From NCBI RefSeq assembly GCF_005671395.1, contig NZ_CP040428.1, positions 496,001 to 560,000 on the forward strand: a DNA stretch of 64,000 nucleotides, read 5' to 3'. Positions 24,981 through 34,316 of this stretch are shown in pieces. The position numbers and the translations under genes were made by a program. Under the pieces are notes generated by a model that did not search any database, was not told the DNA's origin, and worked only from the letters and a program-made list of their open reading frames with translations. Position 1 is the first letter of the stretch, and the number at the start of each line of letters is the position of its first letter. Source of the DNA: Jejubacter calystegiae (lineage in GTDB: Bacteria > Pseudomonadota > Gammaproteobacteria > Enterobacterales > Enterobacteriaceae).

Positions 24981-25969
24981 GCAACGCAGCCAAACCCCGT
25001 TTAACCACCTCTGCCATGATTGCCTCTATTGCCGAAGAGGGTCAACCCACCCGCGCCGCTCCCTTCGGTCACGCGCTGGTAGAGCTGGCGGCCCGGCGCC
25101 CGGATATCGTCGGAATGACTGCCGATCTGGCGAAATACACCGATCTGCACATCTTTGCTCAGGCCTGTCCGGAACGTTTCTTCCAGATGGGCATGGCCGA
25201 ACAGCTACTGATGGGCGCCGCAGGCGGCATGGCTAAAGAGGGTTTTACCCCCTTTGTCACCACCTACGCCGTGTTCGCCACCCGCCGGGCCTATGACTTT
25301 ATTCACCAGGTAATTGCCGAAGAGTCGCTGAATGTGAAGATCGCCGCCGCACTGCCGGGGCTGACCACCGGCTACGGACCCAGCCATCAGGCAGCGGAAG
25401 ATCTGGCAATGATGCGGGCGATCCCGGGGATGACCGTGATCGATCCCTGCGACGCGCTGGAGATCGAACAGATGGTGCCTGCCGTTGCCGATCTACCCGG
25501 ACCGGTCTATATGCGCCTGCTGCGCGGTAAAGTTCCTCTGGTGCTGGATAAATACGACTACCAGTTTGTTCCTGGCAAGGCGCAACTGCTGGAAGATGGC
25601 CGCGAGGTGCTGATTATCTCTTCCGGCCTGATGACCATGCGGGCTCTGGAGACGGCCGAACGTCTGCGCAGGGACAATATCGGCGCTGCGGTATTGCACG
25701 TGCCGACCATCAAACCGCTGGACGAGGAAACCATTATCGCCCAGGCCTCGAAACCGGGGCGGCTGGTGGTCACGGCGGAAAACCACAGTGCGGTTGGCGG
25801 TCTTGGCGAAGCGGTAGCCGCGCTGTTAATGCGCCGCGGCGTGCGCGCCCAGATGGCGACCGTCGGCCTGCCGGACGAGTTCCTGCTGGCCGGGGCCCTG
25901 CCTACCCTGCACGACCGCTACGGCATTTCGACCAGCGCTATGGTCGACACCATTAAGGCCCGTCTGTAA
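24977..25969 (+). CDS. Transketolase C-terminal (pyrimidine-binding) subunit
   Basis: A 330-residue protein covering the pyrimidine-binding and C-terminal domains of transketolase. The catalytic Glu is in FFQMGMAEQLLMGAAGG (about residue 75), and PSHQAAEDLAMMRAIPG is the conserved loop of the middle domain. I chose the ATG at 24977, which overlaps the stop of the N-terminal subunit gene. With its partner it would transfer two-carbon units between sugar phosphates. No ketose kinase is encoded nearby, so the true substrate remains open. A strong terminator follows. Confidence 0.88.
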   Translation: MSNAAKPRLTTSAMIASIAEEGQPTRAAPFGHALVELAARRPDIVGMTADLAKYTDLHIFAQACPERFFQMGMAEQLLMGAAGGMAKEGFTPFVTTYAVFATRRAYDFIHQVIAEESLNVKIAAALPGLTTGYGPSHQAAEDLAMMRAIPGMTVIDPCDALEIEQMVPAVADLPGPVYMRLLRGKVPLVLDKYDYQFVPGKAQLLEDGREVLIISSGLMTMRALETAERLRRDNIGAAVLHVPTIKPLDEETIIAQASKPGRLVVTAENHSAVGGLGEAVAALLMRRGVRAQMATVGLPDEFLLAGALPTLHDRYGISTSAMVDTIKARL

Positions 25970-25981
25970 TCCTGCCCCGCC

Positions 25982-26013
25982 GCCGGGCGGCCATGAGCCG
26001 TCCGGCACTTTTT
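25982..26013 (+). terminator. Intrinsic terminator after the transketolase operon
   Basis: GCCGGGCGGC, loop CATGA, GCCGTCCGGC form a 10-pair stem with one wobble, then AC and five T. It ends the rightward MFS-SDR-transketolase operon. Confidence 0.85.
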
Positions 26014-26171
26014 CATCCCGCTTCGCGATCCCGCCAACACTTTTATCGCCCTGCCACAGTACCATCCGCTGGTAGCACAGCGCATCAATATGGAAAACCC
26101 GTTTTGTTTTAAAACAAACACCTATAAGGCATTTTTTCGATGTCTGAAAGGTATGAGTATAGTCGGCGACG

Positions 26172-27068
26172 CTACTTTGCGACAGGAAAGGGATAACCGG
26201 CTTCGATAATCTCCATCAGCTCTTTCATATACGGCGTAGCAGTAGTTTTAACCAGCGCCGGAAAGAAGATCTGAGGAGAGGGGAAAATATCCAGCACGTG
26301 GCAGTTCTTCAGCTGGCGGTCAGTCACTTCAGAAACGGGCAACAGCGTGGCGGCTGCCAGCCCATCTTCCAGCCATTCCAGAATCACTCCGGGTTGTGTG
26401 ATATGCATAATCACATGGGGATCGACGCCCCCCTTGCGAAACAGATCGAGCAGGGTTTCATAGGTGCCGGAATCCCGGGCGCGGTGCAACAGCATCAGGG
26501 GAAATTTTCCCAGTTTCAGATAGGGGAAAGGCTGTACCGGCGGCTCTGACAGGAGCTTCTTACTGACCACCGCAACCAGTCGTACCGGCTCAAAAGCCAC
26601 GTAATCGAAGCCGTCACTGTTATAGGGTTTCTGGATGAGAGCAATATCGATCAAGCCATCATTCAGATAAGACTCCAGATTGCTGGAATCGGAAACAGAA
26701 ATACTTAATTCGGCATCCGGATGAAGGCGATGTAATTCCAGGAGCAATGGCCTGAAATAAGACTGAAAAAGATGCGTCAGGCCAATCCTTAATAACCGAC
26801 TTTCTCGATGGGCAATTTTTAATGTTTCACGCGTAGTATCTTCGACTTCACGTAATATCTCACAGGCTTTACGGTATAAATAATATCCGGCATCGGTAGG
26901 CTCGATGCGTTTACCATTGCGCACAAACAGAGGAACATTGAGCTCTTCTTCCAGTTCGTGGATTCGTTTACTCAGCGGCGGTTGCGCCATATTGAGCATG
27001 CGAGCGGCCTGGCTGACAGAGCCCTGTTCTACCACCTTACAGAAATACCTTAGCCTTTTCAGATCCAC
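26172..27068 (-). CDS. LysR-family regulator of the UbiD/UbiX operon
   Basis: A 298-residue LysR regulator. The winged HTH is residues 1-60 (DLKRLRYFCKVVEQGSVSQA ... PPLSKRIHELEEELNVPLFVR), followed by the effector domain. I chose the GTG at 27068 because GGAGG lies 4 bases upstream; longer versions would add an arginine-rich stretch with no homology. It is divergent from the UbiD decarboxylase gene and probably activates it in response to a hydroxybenzoate such as gallate or protocatechuate. The inducer is inferred from context. Confidence 0.87.
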   Translation of the reverse strand: MDLKRLRYFCKVVEQGSVSQAARMLNMAQPPLSKRIHELEEELNVPLFVRNGKRIEPTDAGYYLYRKACEILREVEDTTRETLKIAHRESRLLRIGLTHLFQSYFRPLLLELHRLHPDAELSISVSDSSNLESYLNDGLIDIALIQKPYNSDGFDYVAFEPVRLVAVVSKKLLSEPPVQPFPYLKLGKFPLMLLHRARDSGTYETLLDLFRKGGVDPHVIMHITQPGVILEWLEDGLAAATLLPVSEVTDRQLKNCHVLDIFPSPQIFFPALVKTTATPYMKELMEIIEAGYPFPVAK

Positions 27069-27402
27069 AATTCCTCCTGAAGTCCGCCGCCCCGGCCCCA
27101 AACGCCTTTTGCCCTTTAGCATTATCTCACATCGGAGAGGATTCCTGCATATAAACAATAAGTGCGAATAGTTGTTAATAAATTGCGTAAATAATGAAAA
27201 GAAAAAAGAATAAAAACGCCATTACTGTTAATTAACATGGCAAAAACACCGATTTCTGACAAGTTATCGCCATAGATTCACCGTTCTTTACTCACACCAT
27301 TTTGATCTGATCGCTATAACCTAAATGGTATTTGTTCAAATGACGACCCGGGAATATATTTTCAATCACCGACGGGGCGACCCGATATAGTGGAGAAAAA
27401 GA
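27069..27402. other. Intergenic region between divergent lysR and ubiD-type gene
   Basis: 334 bases, AT-rich from 27150, with no gene. It should contain the LysR binding site and the decarboxylase promoter. TGGAGAAAAAGA precedes the ATG at 27403 as the ribosome binding site. I do not see a single obvious operator. Confidence 0.4.
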
Positions 27403-28899
27403 ATGAAAGATTCTAAAAATAAAAACCCCAGTGGGGTACATGATTTACGTTCGGCGTTAGAATTATTAAAAAGAACGCCCGGAGAATATGTTGAAACTCA
27501 TGTAGAAGTGGATCCCCATGCGGAACTGTCCGGCGTTTATCGTTACGTTGGCGCAGGCGGTACCTGCCAGCGTCCAACCCGCAAAAATGGTCCGGTGATG
27601 GTCTTTAATAAAATTAAAGGCTTTAAGGATATCAGTGTCGCTATCGGCCTTAATGGTTCCCGTAAGCGCGTGGGCCAGTTCCTGAACTGCGAACCGGAAA
27701 AACTGGGCTTTCTGCTTAAAGACTCTGTGGAGCACGCCATTGCCCCCATCGAGGTAAGCGCCGATAAAGCGGTATGTCAGGAAGTCGTTCACCTGGCGAG
27801 CGACGACGACTTCGATTTGCGCAAACTGCTGCCAGCGCCGACCAATACCGAAGAGGATGCAGGCCCTTACATCACCATGGGTCTGTGTTACGCCTCCGAT
27901 CCTGATACCCACGAATCCGACGTTACGATTCACCGCCTGTGCGTACAGAGCCGCGACGAGCTTTCCATGTGGCTGACCCCTGGCCGCCATATCGATGCTT
28001 TCCGTATGAAAGCCGAAGCCGCCGGTAAACCACTGCCTATCTCCATCAGTATTGGTGTGGATCCCGCCATTGAAGTCGCCGCATGTTTTGAGCCGCCGAC
28101 CACACCGCTGGGCTTTAACGAGCTGAGCATCGCCGGTGCCCTACGTGGACATCCGGTAGAGATGGTGCAGTGCAAAACCATTAATGAAAAAGCCATTGCC
28201 CACGCAGAAATCGTGATCGAAGGTGAACTACTGCCGGACGTAAGGGTTCGTGAGGACCAGAATACCGATACCGGGCGTGCCATGCCGGAATTCCCGGGTT
28301 ATACCGGCGAAGCAAAAGCTGCGATTCCGGTCATTAAAGTTAAAGCGGTCACCACCCGCCGTAATCCTATCTGGCGTACCACGGTAGGGCCGGGCGAAGA
28401 ACACGTGAACATGGCCGGAATTCCCACTGAGGCGAGTATTCTGGATATGGTAGAACGTGCCATGCCAGGCAAACTGCTAAATGTCTTTGCCCATACTGCG
28501 GGCGGCGGCAAGCTTCTGGCCGTTATGCAGTTCAAAAAATCAGCGCCAGTGGATGAAGGACGGCAGCGTCAGGCTGCATTGCTCGCCTTCTCGGCGTTCC
28601 CGGAACTCAAACACGTCATTCTGGTAGATGAAGATGTGGACATCTTCGACAGTGACGACGTTATGTGGGCGATGCAAACCCGCTACCAGGGCGACGTCGA
28701 TACCGTTTTCATTCCCGGTGTACGCTGCCATCCGCTGGACCCTTCTCAGGACCCGAAATACAGCCCGAGCATTCTGCAACAGGGGATGTCCTGTAAGACC
28801 ATCTTCGACTGCACCGTGCCTTTCCATCTAAAAGAGCACTTCGAGCGTTCAAAATTCAAAGAGGTGGATGTGAAACGCTTCCTGCCTGACTTCGAATAA
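27403..28899 (+). CDS. UbiD-family hydroxybenzoate decarboxylase (AroY/LpdC-like)
   Basis: A 498-residue prenylated-FMN-dependent decarboxylase. It resembles AroY/LpdC-type enzymes: [20 protein letters not shown] at the start, [17 protein letters not shown] (residues 45-61), the [17 protein letters not shown] region and [20 protein letters not shown] with the conserved acidic residues. Such enzymes decarboxylate protocatechuate to catechol or gallate to pyrogallol. The gallate cluster 3 kb downstream makes gallate the favoured substrate, but protocatechuate or 4-hydroxybenzoate are possible. The gene for the cofactor-making partner follows after 11 bases. Confidence 0.87.
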   Translation: MKDSKNKNPSGVHDLRSALELLKRTPGEYVETHVEVDPHAELSGVYRYVGAGGTCQRPTRKNGPVMVFNKIKGFKDISVAIGLNGSRKRVGQFLNCEPEKLGFLLKDSVEHAIAPIEVSADKAVCQEVVHLASDDDFDLRKLLPAPTNTEEDAGPYITMGLCYASDPDTHESDVTIHRLCVQSRDELSMWLTPGRHIDAFRMKAEAAGKPLPISISIGVDPAIEVAACFEPPTTPLGFNELSIAGALRGHPVEMVQCKTINEKAIAHAEIVIEGELLPDVRVREDQNTDTGRAMPEFPGYTGEAKAAIPVIKVKAVTTRRNPIWRTTVGPGEEHVNMAGIPTEASILDMVERAMPGKLLNVFAHTAGGGKLLAVMQFKKSAPVDEGRQRQAALLAFSAFPELKHVILVDEDVDIFDSDDVMWAMQTRYQGDVDTVFIPGVRCHPLDPSQDPKYSPSILQQGMSCKTIFDCTVPFHLKEHFERSKFKEVDVKRFLPDFE

Positions 28900-28910
28900 C
28901 GGGAGGAATC

Positions 28911-29486
28911 ATGAGCAAGCAACGTATCATCGTCGGTATCAGCGGCGCGTCAGGCTTTCAGTACGGCGTTAAAGCGCTTGAACTGCTGGGCAATCGGGAG
29001 CTGGAAGTACATCTGGTGATCTCTAAAGGGGCAGAGCGCACCTGCCAGTTAGAGACGGACTACAACCTGAAACAGATCATGGAGATGGCTGATGTCGTTC
29101 ACGCCATCGGAAATCTGGGAGCTGCTATCTCCAGCGGTTCCTTTAAAACCCTGGGGATGCTGATAGCGCCCTGTTCCATGCGCACGCTGGGCGCCGTCGC
29201 TCACTGTCTGACCGATAACCTGCTGACCCGTGCGGCGGATGTTGTGCTCAAAGAGCGGCGTCGTCTTGTACTTCTGGCTCGTGAGACGCCGCTTAACCTG
29301 GGGCATCTGCGCAATATGCAGCAGGTCACCGAAATGGGTGGGATCGTCTTCCCACCGGTTCCAGCGCTTTACCAACGTCCGCAAAGCGCGGATGAGATTG
29401 TCACTCACAGCGTCGCTCGCGCCCTCGATCTGTTCGGGCTTGAAAACGACATTCCCCGCTGGGGCGAAGGCGCCCTCCACCACTAA
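28911..29486 (+). CDS. UbiX-family flavin prenyltransferase
   Basis: A 191-residue flavoprotein that attaches a dimethylallyl group to FMN to make the cofactor of UbiD enzymes. Family features are [19 protein letters not shown] (residues 8-26), [20 protein letters not shown] (about 68-87) and [21 protein letters not shown] (about 115-135). It is of the LpdB/Pad1 type that accompanies catabolic decarboxylases. It has its own GGGAGG ribosome binding site and is co-transcribed with the UbiD gene. Confidence 0.9.
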   Translation: MSKQRIIVGISGASGFQYGVKALELLGNRELEVHLVISKGAERTCQLETDYNLKQIMEMADVVHAIGNLGAAISSGSFKTLGMLIAPCSMRTLGAVAHCLTDNLLTRAADVVLKERRRLVLLARETPLNLGHLRNMQQVTEMGGIVFPPVPALYQRPQSADEIVTHSVARALDLFGLENDIPRWGEGALHH

Positions 29487-29495
29487 ACATAACAA

Positions 29496-29512
29496 GGGTG
29501 CCGAAGGCACCC
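29496..29512. other. Intercistronic hairpin
   Basis: GGGTGCC-GAA-GGCACCC forms a 7-pair hairpin between ubiX-type gene and the DUF554 gene. No T-run follows, so it more likely affects mRNA stability or attenuates readthrough than ends transcription fully. Confidence 0.5.
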
Positions 29513-29530
29513 GATAACAGGTAATCAACA

Positions 29531-30250
29531 ATGTTAATCGGACCTTATGTTAACGGTGCCGCGGTCATTATCGGCGGTTTGATCGGCGCTATGGCAGGCA
29601 ATAAGCTGCCGGATCGCGTAAAAGCCGCGCTGCCGATGACCTTTGGGCTTTGCTCAGTTGGTCTTGGGATCAATCTGGTCATCAAGGTAAAATTTATGCC
29701 AGCAGTGGTGCTGGCCATGGTCATTGGTGCCGTGATCGGCGAGCTATTTTATGTCGAAAAAGGTATTGGTAAGGCAGCCGGGATGACCCGCGGCCTGGTC
29801 AATAAATTCCTGCCCCCCGTTCAGGGCCTCAGTCATGAAGAGTTCACCGAGAAATTTGTCGCGATTCTGGTCTTGTTCTGCGCCAGCGGTACCGGCATCT
29901 TCGGTGCGATGCATGAAGGTATGACCGGCGATCCATCTATCCTGTATATCAAAACCGTACTGGACCTGTTTACCGCCGCGATCTTCGCCACCATGCTCGG
30001 CTATTCAGTCGCGACCGTCGGTATTCCGCTGGTTGTCATTCAGGTCGCGTTAGCGATGTTGGCTAACTATATTATGCCCATGACCACGCCGGATATGATG
30101 GCAGACTTCTCCTGTGCCGGGGGATTGATCATGGTCGCTACCGGCCTGCGTATTTGTAATATCAAGCTGTTCCCGGTCGCCAATATGCTGCCCGGACTGT
30201 TCCTGGTAATGCCTTTTTCCTGGCTTTGGTACGTCCTGGTTGTCAGTTAA
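29531..30250 (+). CDS. DUF554 family membrane protein
   Basis: A 239-residue protein with about seven hydrophobic segments and the DUF554 start (IGPYVNGAAVIIGGLIGAMAGNKLP) and ILVLFCASGTGIFGAMHEGMTGD loop. The family's function is not established; a transport role is suspected. It is the last gene of the UbiD/UbiX unit, so it may move a hydroxybenzoate or the phenol product. A perfect 12-pair hairpin follows 7 bases after the stop. Confidence 0.8.
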   Translation: MLIGPYVNGAAVIIGGLIGAMAGNKLPDRVKAALPMTFGLCSVGLGINLVIKVKFMPAVVLAMVIGAVIGELFYVEKGIGKAAGMTRGLVNKFLPPVQGLSHEEFTEKFVAILVLFCASGTGIFGAMHEGMTGDPSILYIKTVLDLFTAAIFATMLGYSVATVGIPLVVIQVALAMLANYIMPMTTPDMMADFSCAGGLIMVATGLRICNIKLFPVANMLPGLFLVMPFSWLWYVLVVS

Positions 30251-30256
30251 CCGCGT

Positions 30257-30285
30257 GTTTATGGCAGGCTTCACCTGCCATAAAC
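30257..30285 (+). terminator. Hairpin at end of UbiD/UbiX/DUF554 unit
   Basis: GTTTATGGCAGG, loop CTTCA, CCTGCCATAAAC form a perfect 12-pair stem just after the DUF554 stop. There is no strong T-run after it, so termination may be partial or Rho-assisted. Confidence 0.6.
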
Positions 30286-30495
30286 AAGATGCATACCCCC
30301 ACCATCCTGAATGCATAACATCTCCTTACTTACCCGCCCTTAGAGCCTAAATATTTCCACAACGCTTTGTTATTTGCTTCACAGATTAAAAATAACTCAT
30401 AGGGGTAAAAATGTTTTTTGCCGGACACCGCGCCTCCGGCTGCCTTAAGTTGGAACCAGCACAACATCAGACTTCCGCTTAAGGATGCATACCCT

Positions 30496-31875
30496 ATGAG
30501 TCATAACATTCCTGTCGATGTGAAGGCCTGGATAGACAGTCGCCCTATCGCTCCCTTTCAGTGGGGCGTCGTGGCGCTCTGTTTTCTGATTATTACCCTG
30601 GATGGCTACGACGCCGCGGTGATGGGCTTTGTCGCTCCGGCCCTGATTGAGGACTGGGGCCTGTCGCGTGCTGCCCTGGGCCCCATTCTCGGCGCCGCCA
30701 TGTTCGGCGTGGCTATCGGCGCTCTGGTCGCTGGCCCACTTTCCGATCGTTTTGGCCGTAAGCGAGTACTGCTGGGCTGTGTGCTGCTGTTCGCCCTCTT
30801 CAGCCTGGCCTGTGCCGCAGCCCAAAACCCGACCCAACTGGCGCTGCTACGTTTTCTGACCGGACTGGGGCTTGGGGCAGTCATGCCCAACTGCGTCACT
30901 CTGGTAGCCGAATATATGCCCGCCCGCCGCCGCGGGCTGATGATTACCCTGATGTACAGCGGCTTTAACGTGGGTTCCGGGCTGGGTGGCTTTATTGCCG
31001 CCTGGCTCCTTTCCCACTATAGCTGGCATTCGGCGCTGATTTTCGGCGGCGCAGTGCCGCTGGTGCTGCTACCCATTCTGTTGTGGCGCCTTCCGGAATC
31101 CGCCATGAGCATGGTGGCGCGCAACATTTCCGGGGCGCGAATTGCCGCAACCCTGAATCGTATGGGCGGCGCTTTTACGCCGCAGACCCGCTTCCGGCTG
31201 GAGGCCCCTCTTCTGAAGAGCGGCAGTAAAGTTTCCGGGCTGTTCCGGGATGGCTACGCCCGTGGCACCCTGGCCCTATGGCTGACCTACTTTATGGGGC
31301 TGTTCGTTATTTACCTGCTCAACGGCTGGCTGCCCACAATTCTGCGCTCTGGCGGACTTTCGCTTCAGCAGGCAGCCATGATTACCGGACTGTTCCAGCT
31401 CGGCGGCCCGCTGGGTGGAATCATCGTCGGCCTGTTGATGGATAAAATGCAGGCCCGCTCAGTGATTGCGGCCACTTACCTGCTGGGCTGCCTGTGCCTG
31501 TTCACTCAGGGATTGATGGATTTCGGCGCCGTGATGCTGTCAGCGCTGATTTTTATAAGCGGCATGTGTATTAACGGCGCCCAGAACGGTCTGCAAGCCT
31601 ATTCACCGGCTTTTTATCAGACGGAAATACGCGCCACCGGAGTTAGCTGGATGCATGGCATTGGCCGCAGCGGCGCCATTCTCAGTTCATCGCTGGGAGG
31701 CGTCATTCTGGCGCTGGCACCGGGTCAGGGCGCCATCTTTAGCGTACTGGCGATTCCGGCGCTGCTGGCGGCACTCGCTATTTTACTGCACCGTATGCGC
31801 CCCTCCTCCGGTAATGCCAGCCCCGCCGCTATGACAGGCGCTTGCGCCCTTTCGCAACACATTAATCACCGATAA
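30496..31875 (+). CDS. galT: Gallate/aromatic acid:H+ symporter (AAHS family MFS)
   Basis: A 459-residue, 12-segment MFS transporter of the aromatic acid:H+ symporter family. The signature is in segment 1 (LIITLDGYDAAVMGFVAPAL, with the essential DGxD-type Asp), followed by GPLSDRFGRKRVLLG in loop 2-3. I chose the ATG at 30496 because AAGGA lies 10 bases before it; longer frames would add a stretch without homology. It lies 13 bases before the gallate dioxygenase gene, an arrangement like galT-galA of Pseudomonas putida, so gallate is the likely substrate. Confidence 0.87.
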   Translation: MSHNIPVDVKAWIDSRPIAPFQWGVVALCFLIITLDGYDAAVMGFVAPALIEDWGLSRAALGPILGAAMFGVAIGALVAGPLSDRFGRKRVLLGCVLLFALFSLACAAAQNPTQLALLRFLTGLGLGAVMPNCVTLVAEYMPARRRGLMITLMYSGFNVGSGLGGFIAAWLLSHYSWHSALIFGGAVPLVLLPILLWRLPESAMSMVARNISGARIAATLNRMGGAFTPQTRFRLEAPLLKSGSKVSGLFRDGYARGTLALWLTYFMGLFVIYLLNGWLPTILRSGGLSLQQAAMITGLFQLGGPLGGIIVGLLMDKMQARSVIAATYLLGCLCLFTQGLMDFGAVMLSALIFISGMCINGAQNGLQAYSPAFYQTEIRATGVSWMHGIGRSGAILSSSLGGVILALAPGQGAIFSVLAIPALLAALAILLHRMRPSSGNASPAAMTGACALSQHINHR

Positions 31876-31888
31876 CTGGAGTAAGACT

Positions 31889-33145
31889 ATGGCCCGAATC
31901 ATTGGCGGAATCGCCGTATCCCACACGCCGACGATCGGCTTCGCTGTCGATCACAACAAGCAGGAAGAGGCGGCCTGGGCTCCGATTTTTAAAAGCTTCG
32001 AGCCCATGCAGCGCTGGCTTGACGAGAAAAAACCAGACGCGCTGGTCTACATCTTTAACGACCATGTCACTTCGTTCTTCTTCGATCACTACTCCGCCTT
32101 TTCGCTGGGTATCGACAGCGAATATGGCGTGGCGGATGAAGGCGGCGGGCCGCGTCATCTACCGCCCGTACAGGGCGATCCGGCACTCTCAAGACATATC
32201 GGCACCAGCCTGATGAGCGACGAATTTGATATGTCCTTTTTTATGAATAAGAAGCTCGACCACGGCCTGTTTTCGCCATTGTCGGCCCTGATGCCCTGGG
32301 AACAGGGCTGGCCGACAAAGGTGATTCCGCTCCAGGTAGGCGTACTGCAGTTTCCCATTCCCAGCGCCCGTCGCTGCTATAAGCTGGGCCAGGCGCTGCG
32401 CCGGGCCATTGAAAGTTATCCCGAAGATATCAGTGTGGCCGTCGTCGCCACCGGTGGACTGTCGCATCAGGTACACGGCGAACGCTGCGGCTTTAACAAT
32501 CCCGAATGGGACGCGCAGTTTATGGATCTGCTGGTCAACGATCCCGAAAAACTGGCTGAAATGACTATCGCGGAATATGCCGAACTGGGCGGAATGGAAG
32601 GATCTGAGGTGATCATGTGGCTGATTATGCGCGGTGCGCTTTCCGCCAACGTTAGCGAAAAATGGCGTGACTACTATCTGCCTTCCATGACCGGTATCGC
32701 CACCCTGATTCTGGAAAACCAGGCCCGCACGCCGCCAGTAGATACGCTAAGCCGCCATCGCGAACAGATGGCCCGCCAGTTGGCCGGGGTGGAGAAGCTG
32801 GAAGGCACCATGCCCTTTACTCAACAGCGCAGTCTCAATGCCATTCGCCTGAATAGCTTCCTGCACCAGCTTACCGATCCGGCATGGCGCGACCGTTTTC
32901 AGAAAGAGCCTCATGCTCTGTATCATGAAGCACAGCTATCGCCGCAGGAGCAGGAGCTTCTGAATCGCCTCGACTGGCGCGGGCTGATTCACTACGGTGC
33001 CAGTTTTTTCCTGCTGGAGAAACTGGGGGCGGTGGTTGGCGTTTCGAATCTGCACATCTACGCCGCCATGCGTGGGCAGTCGCTGGAAGAATTTCAGAAG
33101 ACCCGCAACCAGCAGGTACTCTATTCCGTAGCCGGGGATAAGTAA
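31889..33145 (+). CDS. galA: Gallate dioxygenase
   Basis: A 418-residue extradiol dioxygenase that opens gallate to 4-oxalomesaconate. The N-terminal two thirds is the LigB-type catalytic domain with iron-binding histidines in GIAVSHTPTIGF (His at about 12) and YIFNDHVTSFF (about 59), and VVATGGLSHQVHGERCGF further on. The C-terminal third is a LigA-like domain (FTQQRSLNAIRLNSFLHQL), so the two protocatechuate 4,5-dioxygenase subunits are fused in one chain, as in GalA of P. putida. The length matches that enzyme. A long hairpin lies after the stop. Confidence 0.92.
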   Translation: MARIIGGIAVSHTPTIGFAVDHNKQEEAAWAPIFKSFEPMQRWLDEKKPDALVYIFNDHVTSFFFDHYSAFSLGIDSEYGVADEGGGPRHLPPVQGDPALSRHIGTSLMSDEFDMSFFMNKKLDHGLFSPLSALMPWEQGWPTKVIPLQVGVLQFPIPSARRCYKLGQALRRAIESYPEDISVAVVATGGLSHQVHGERCGFNNPEWDAQFMDLLVNDPEKLAEMTIAEYAELGGMEGSEVIMWLIMRGALSANVSEKWRDYYLPSMTGIATLILENQARTPPVDTLSRHREQMARQLAGVEKLEGTMPFTQQRSLNAIRLNSFLHQLTDPAWRDRFQKEPHALYHEAQLSPQEQELLNRLDWRGLIHYGASFFLLEKLGAVVGVSNLHIYAAMRGQSLEEFQKTRNQQVLYSVAGDK

Positions 33146-33153
33146 CAGAAGAA

Positions 33154-33182
33154 GGTATGCGGATCGCGATGATCCGCATACC
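33154..33182. terminator. Bidirectional hairpin between galA and lectin gene
   Basis: GGTATGCGGATC, loop GCGAT, GATCCGCATACC is a perfect 12-pair stem in the 48-base gap between two convergent genes. It lacks a long T-run on either side but is placed to separate the two transcripts. Confidence 0.6.
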
Positions 33183-33193
33183 ACAGCGGAAAA

Positions 33194-33952
33194 TTAGCCT
33201 TTCACAATTAATTTAACGTCATAGCCGCCAGTGTTGTTCTGATATTCGGTGGCCGGATTAATATCGTTAAAGATAAAGGCAATTTCACCGCTTTCAGGCG
33301 CCGGCCAGTCGAACTCACCGCTGCCGATGCCGTAACTCTGGCTGCCGACCTGAATAATCAACGTTCCCGCGATAGCATCCGGGCAGACGAAGTTGGGATC
33401 CCGCTGCTGCGCGGAGGGATGCTGGCTGTCGCCATCAGGGCCAAAGCTGCGTCCATTGCGGTCATATTGCGCAATACCCGACGCGGCAACCGAAATTTTA
33501 TCGCCTTTATTTACGGTCACACCGGTTTTGGTCCAGTTGCTGTTGGTCGCATCAACCCGGCCTTTCCACTCACCTTTTTTGGCATTACTGACTTCCTGAT
33601 AAACCACTGCATCGAAGCTGCCGCTGTTATCGGTATATTTCCCTGCGCCGTCAACCACGACCAGCACCAGCTCGCCATCCGTCGGCACGGTCCAGCGATA
33701 CAGGCTATTGCCAACCGGCTGTTCGGTTGAACCAATTTTCGCCTTCAGTACCACATGTTTAGACGCGGTCAGGCTACCATCGCGGGGAATCGCGCCCTGA
33801 GGCGCCGCCAGGGTATAGTCTTCCTTACCAAGCTTGATCCAACCACTGGCAGTAATGGTGATAATATCGCCCGCCTTCAGCGTCTTACCGGTATTGACGC
33901 CCTGCTCTGCCTTAGCATCCACTTTTCCAGACCACAGCACGTTATCAGTCAT
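33194..33952 (-). CDS. Tandem LecA-like (PA-IL) lectin
   Basis: A 252-residue protein made of two LecA-type beta-sandwich repeats. Repeat 1 (about 1-125) has VLWSGKVDAKAEQGVNTGKT, SGWIKLG and VVVDGAGKYTDNSGSFDAVVY. Repeat 2 (about 126-252) has GEWKGRVDATNSNWTKTGV, GPDGDSQHPS and FIFNDINPATEYQNNTGGYDV. The ND-N-TGGYDV and D-YTDNSGSFD loops resemble the calcium and galactose site of Pseudomonas LecA. There is no signal peptide. I start at the ATG at 33952 after AGAGAG. Its own AT-rich promoter region separates it from galR; it is transcribed against galA. Presumably a galactose-binding cell-surface or cytoplasmic lectin acquired by transfer. Confidence 0.8.
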   Translation of the reverse strand: MTDNVLWSGKVDAKAEQGVNTGKTLKAGDIITITASGWIKLGKEDYTLAAPQGAIPRDGSLTASKHVVLKAKIGSTEQPVGNSLYRWTVPTDGELVLVVVDGAGKYTDNSGSFDAVVYQEVSNAKKGEWKGRVDATNSNWTKTGVTVNKGDKISVAASGIAQYDRNGRSFGPDGDSQHPSAQQRDPNFVCPDAIAGTLIIQVGSQSYGIGSGEFDWPAPESGEIAFIFNDINPATEYQNNTGGYDVKLIVKG

Positions 33953-34316
33953 AATATGTCTCTCTTTGAGATAATTAATAAAAAGGCCAACAATAACCAG
34001 CGCGGATTCCTTCAGCACATCCACATGAAATATCCCACACTGATTCAGTGGCTATTAAAAATAAACAACCAGACGACTATTTCTGCTGCACAAATAATAA
34101 GAAACCAATCCATAAAAATAACTATTCAGACAGTAGAAATATAAACAAAACTTTAGAAAATAATGAGTTAACCGGCAAACCAGAAAAAACATAAAAATAA
34201 CAAAACAAACACAACGCACTGAAATTACGTGATTATTTAATTCATTTATGAGAATTTCCCCAAAATACACCTGATAAGATTCGGGAATATCCAGAAAATT
34301 TATTAATGATTTATTT
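33953..34316. other. AT-rich intergenic region upstream of lectin gene
   Basis: 364 bases, very AT-rich and clearly unlike the GC-rich gal genes on both sides. It should contain the lectin promoter. The terminator of the LysR gene would have to be further left since both genes read leftward. I find no gene or convincing operator. Composition suggests it came in with the lectin gene. Confidence 0.4.

Noticed and set aside
24129-25969. Assignment of the split transketolase to sulfoquinovose (SqwGH) or apulose (AptAB) pathways
   Set aside because: The partner isomerases, kinases and sulfolactaldehyde genes of those pathways are absent nearby.
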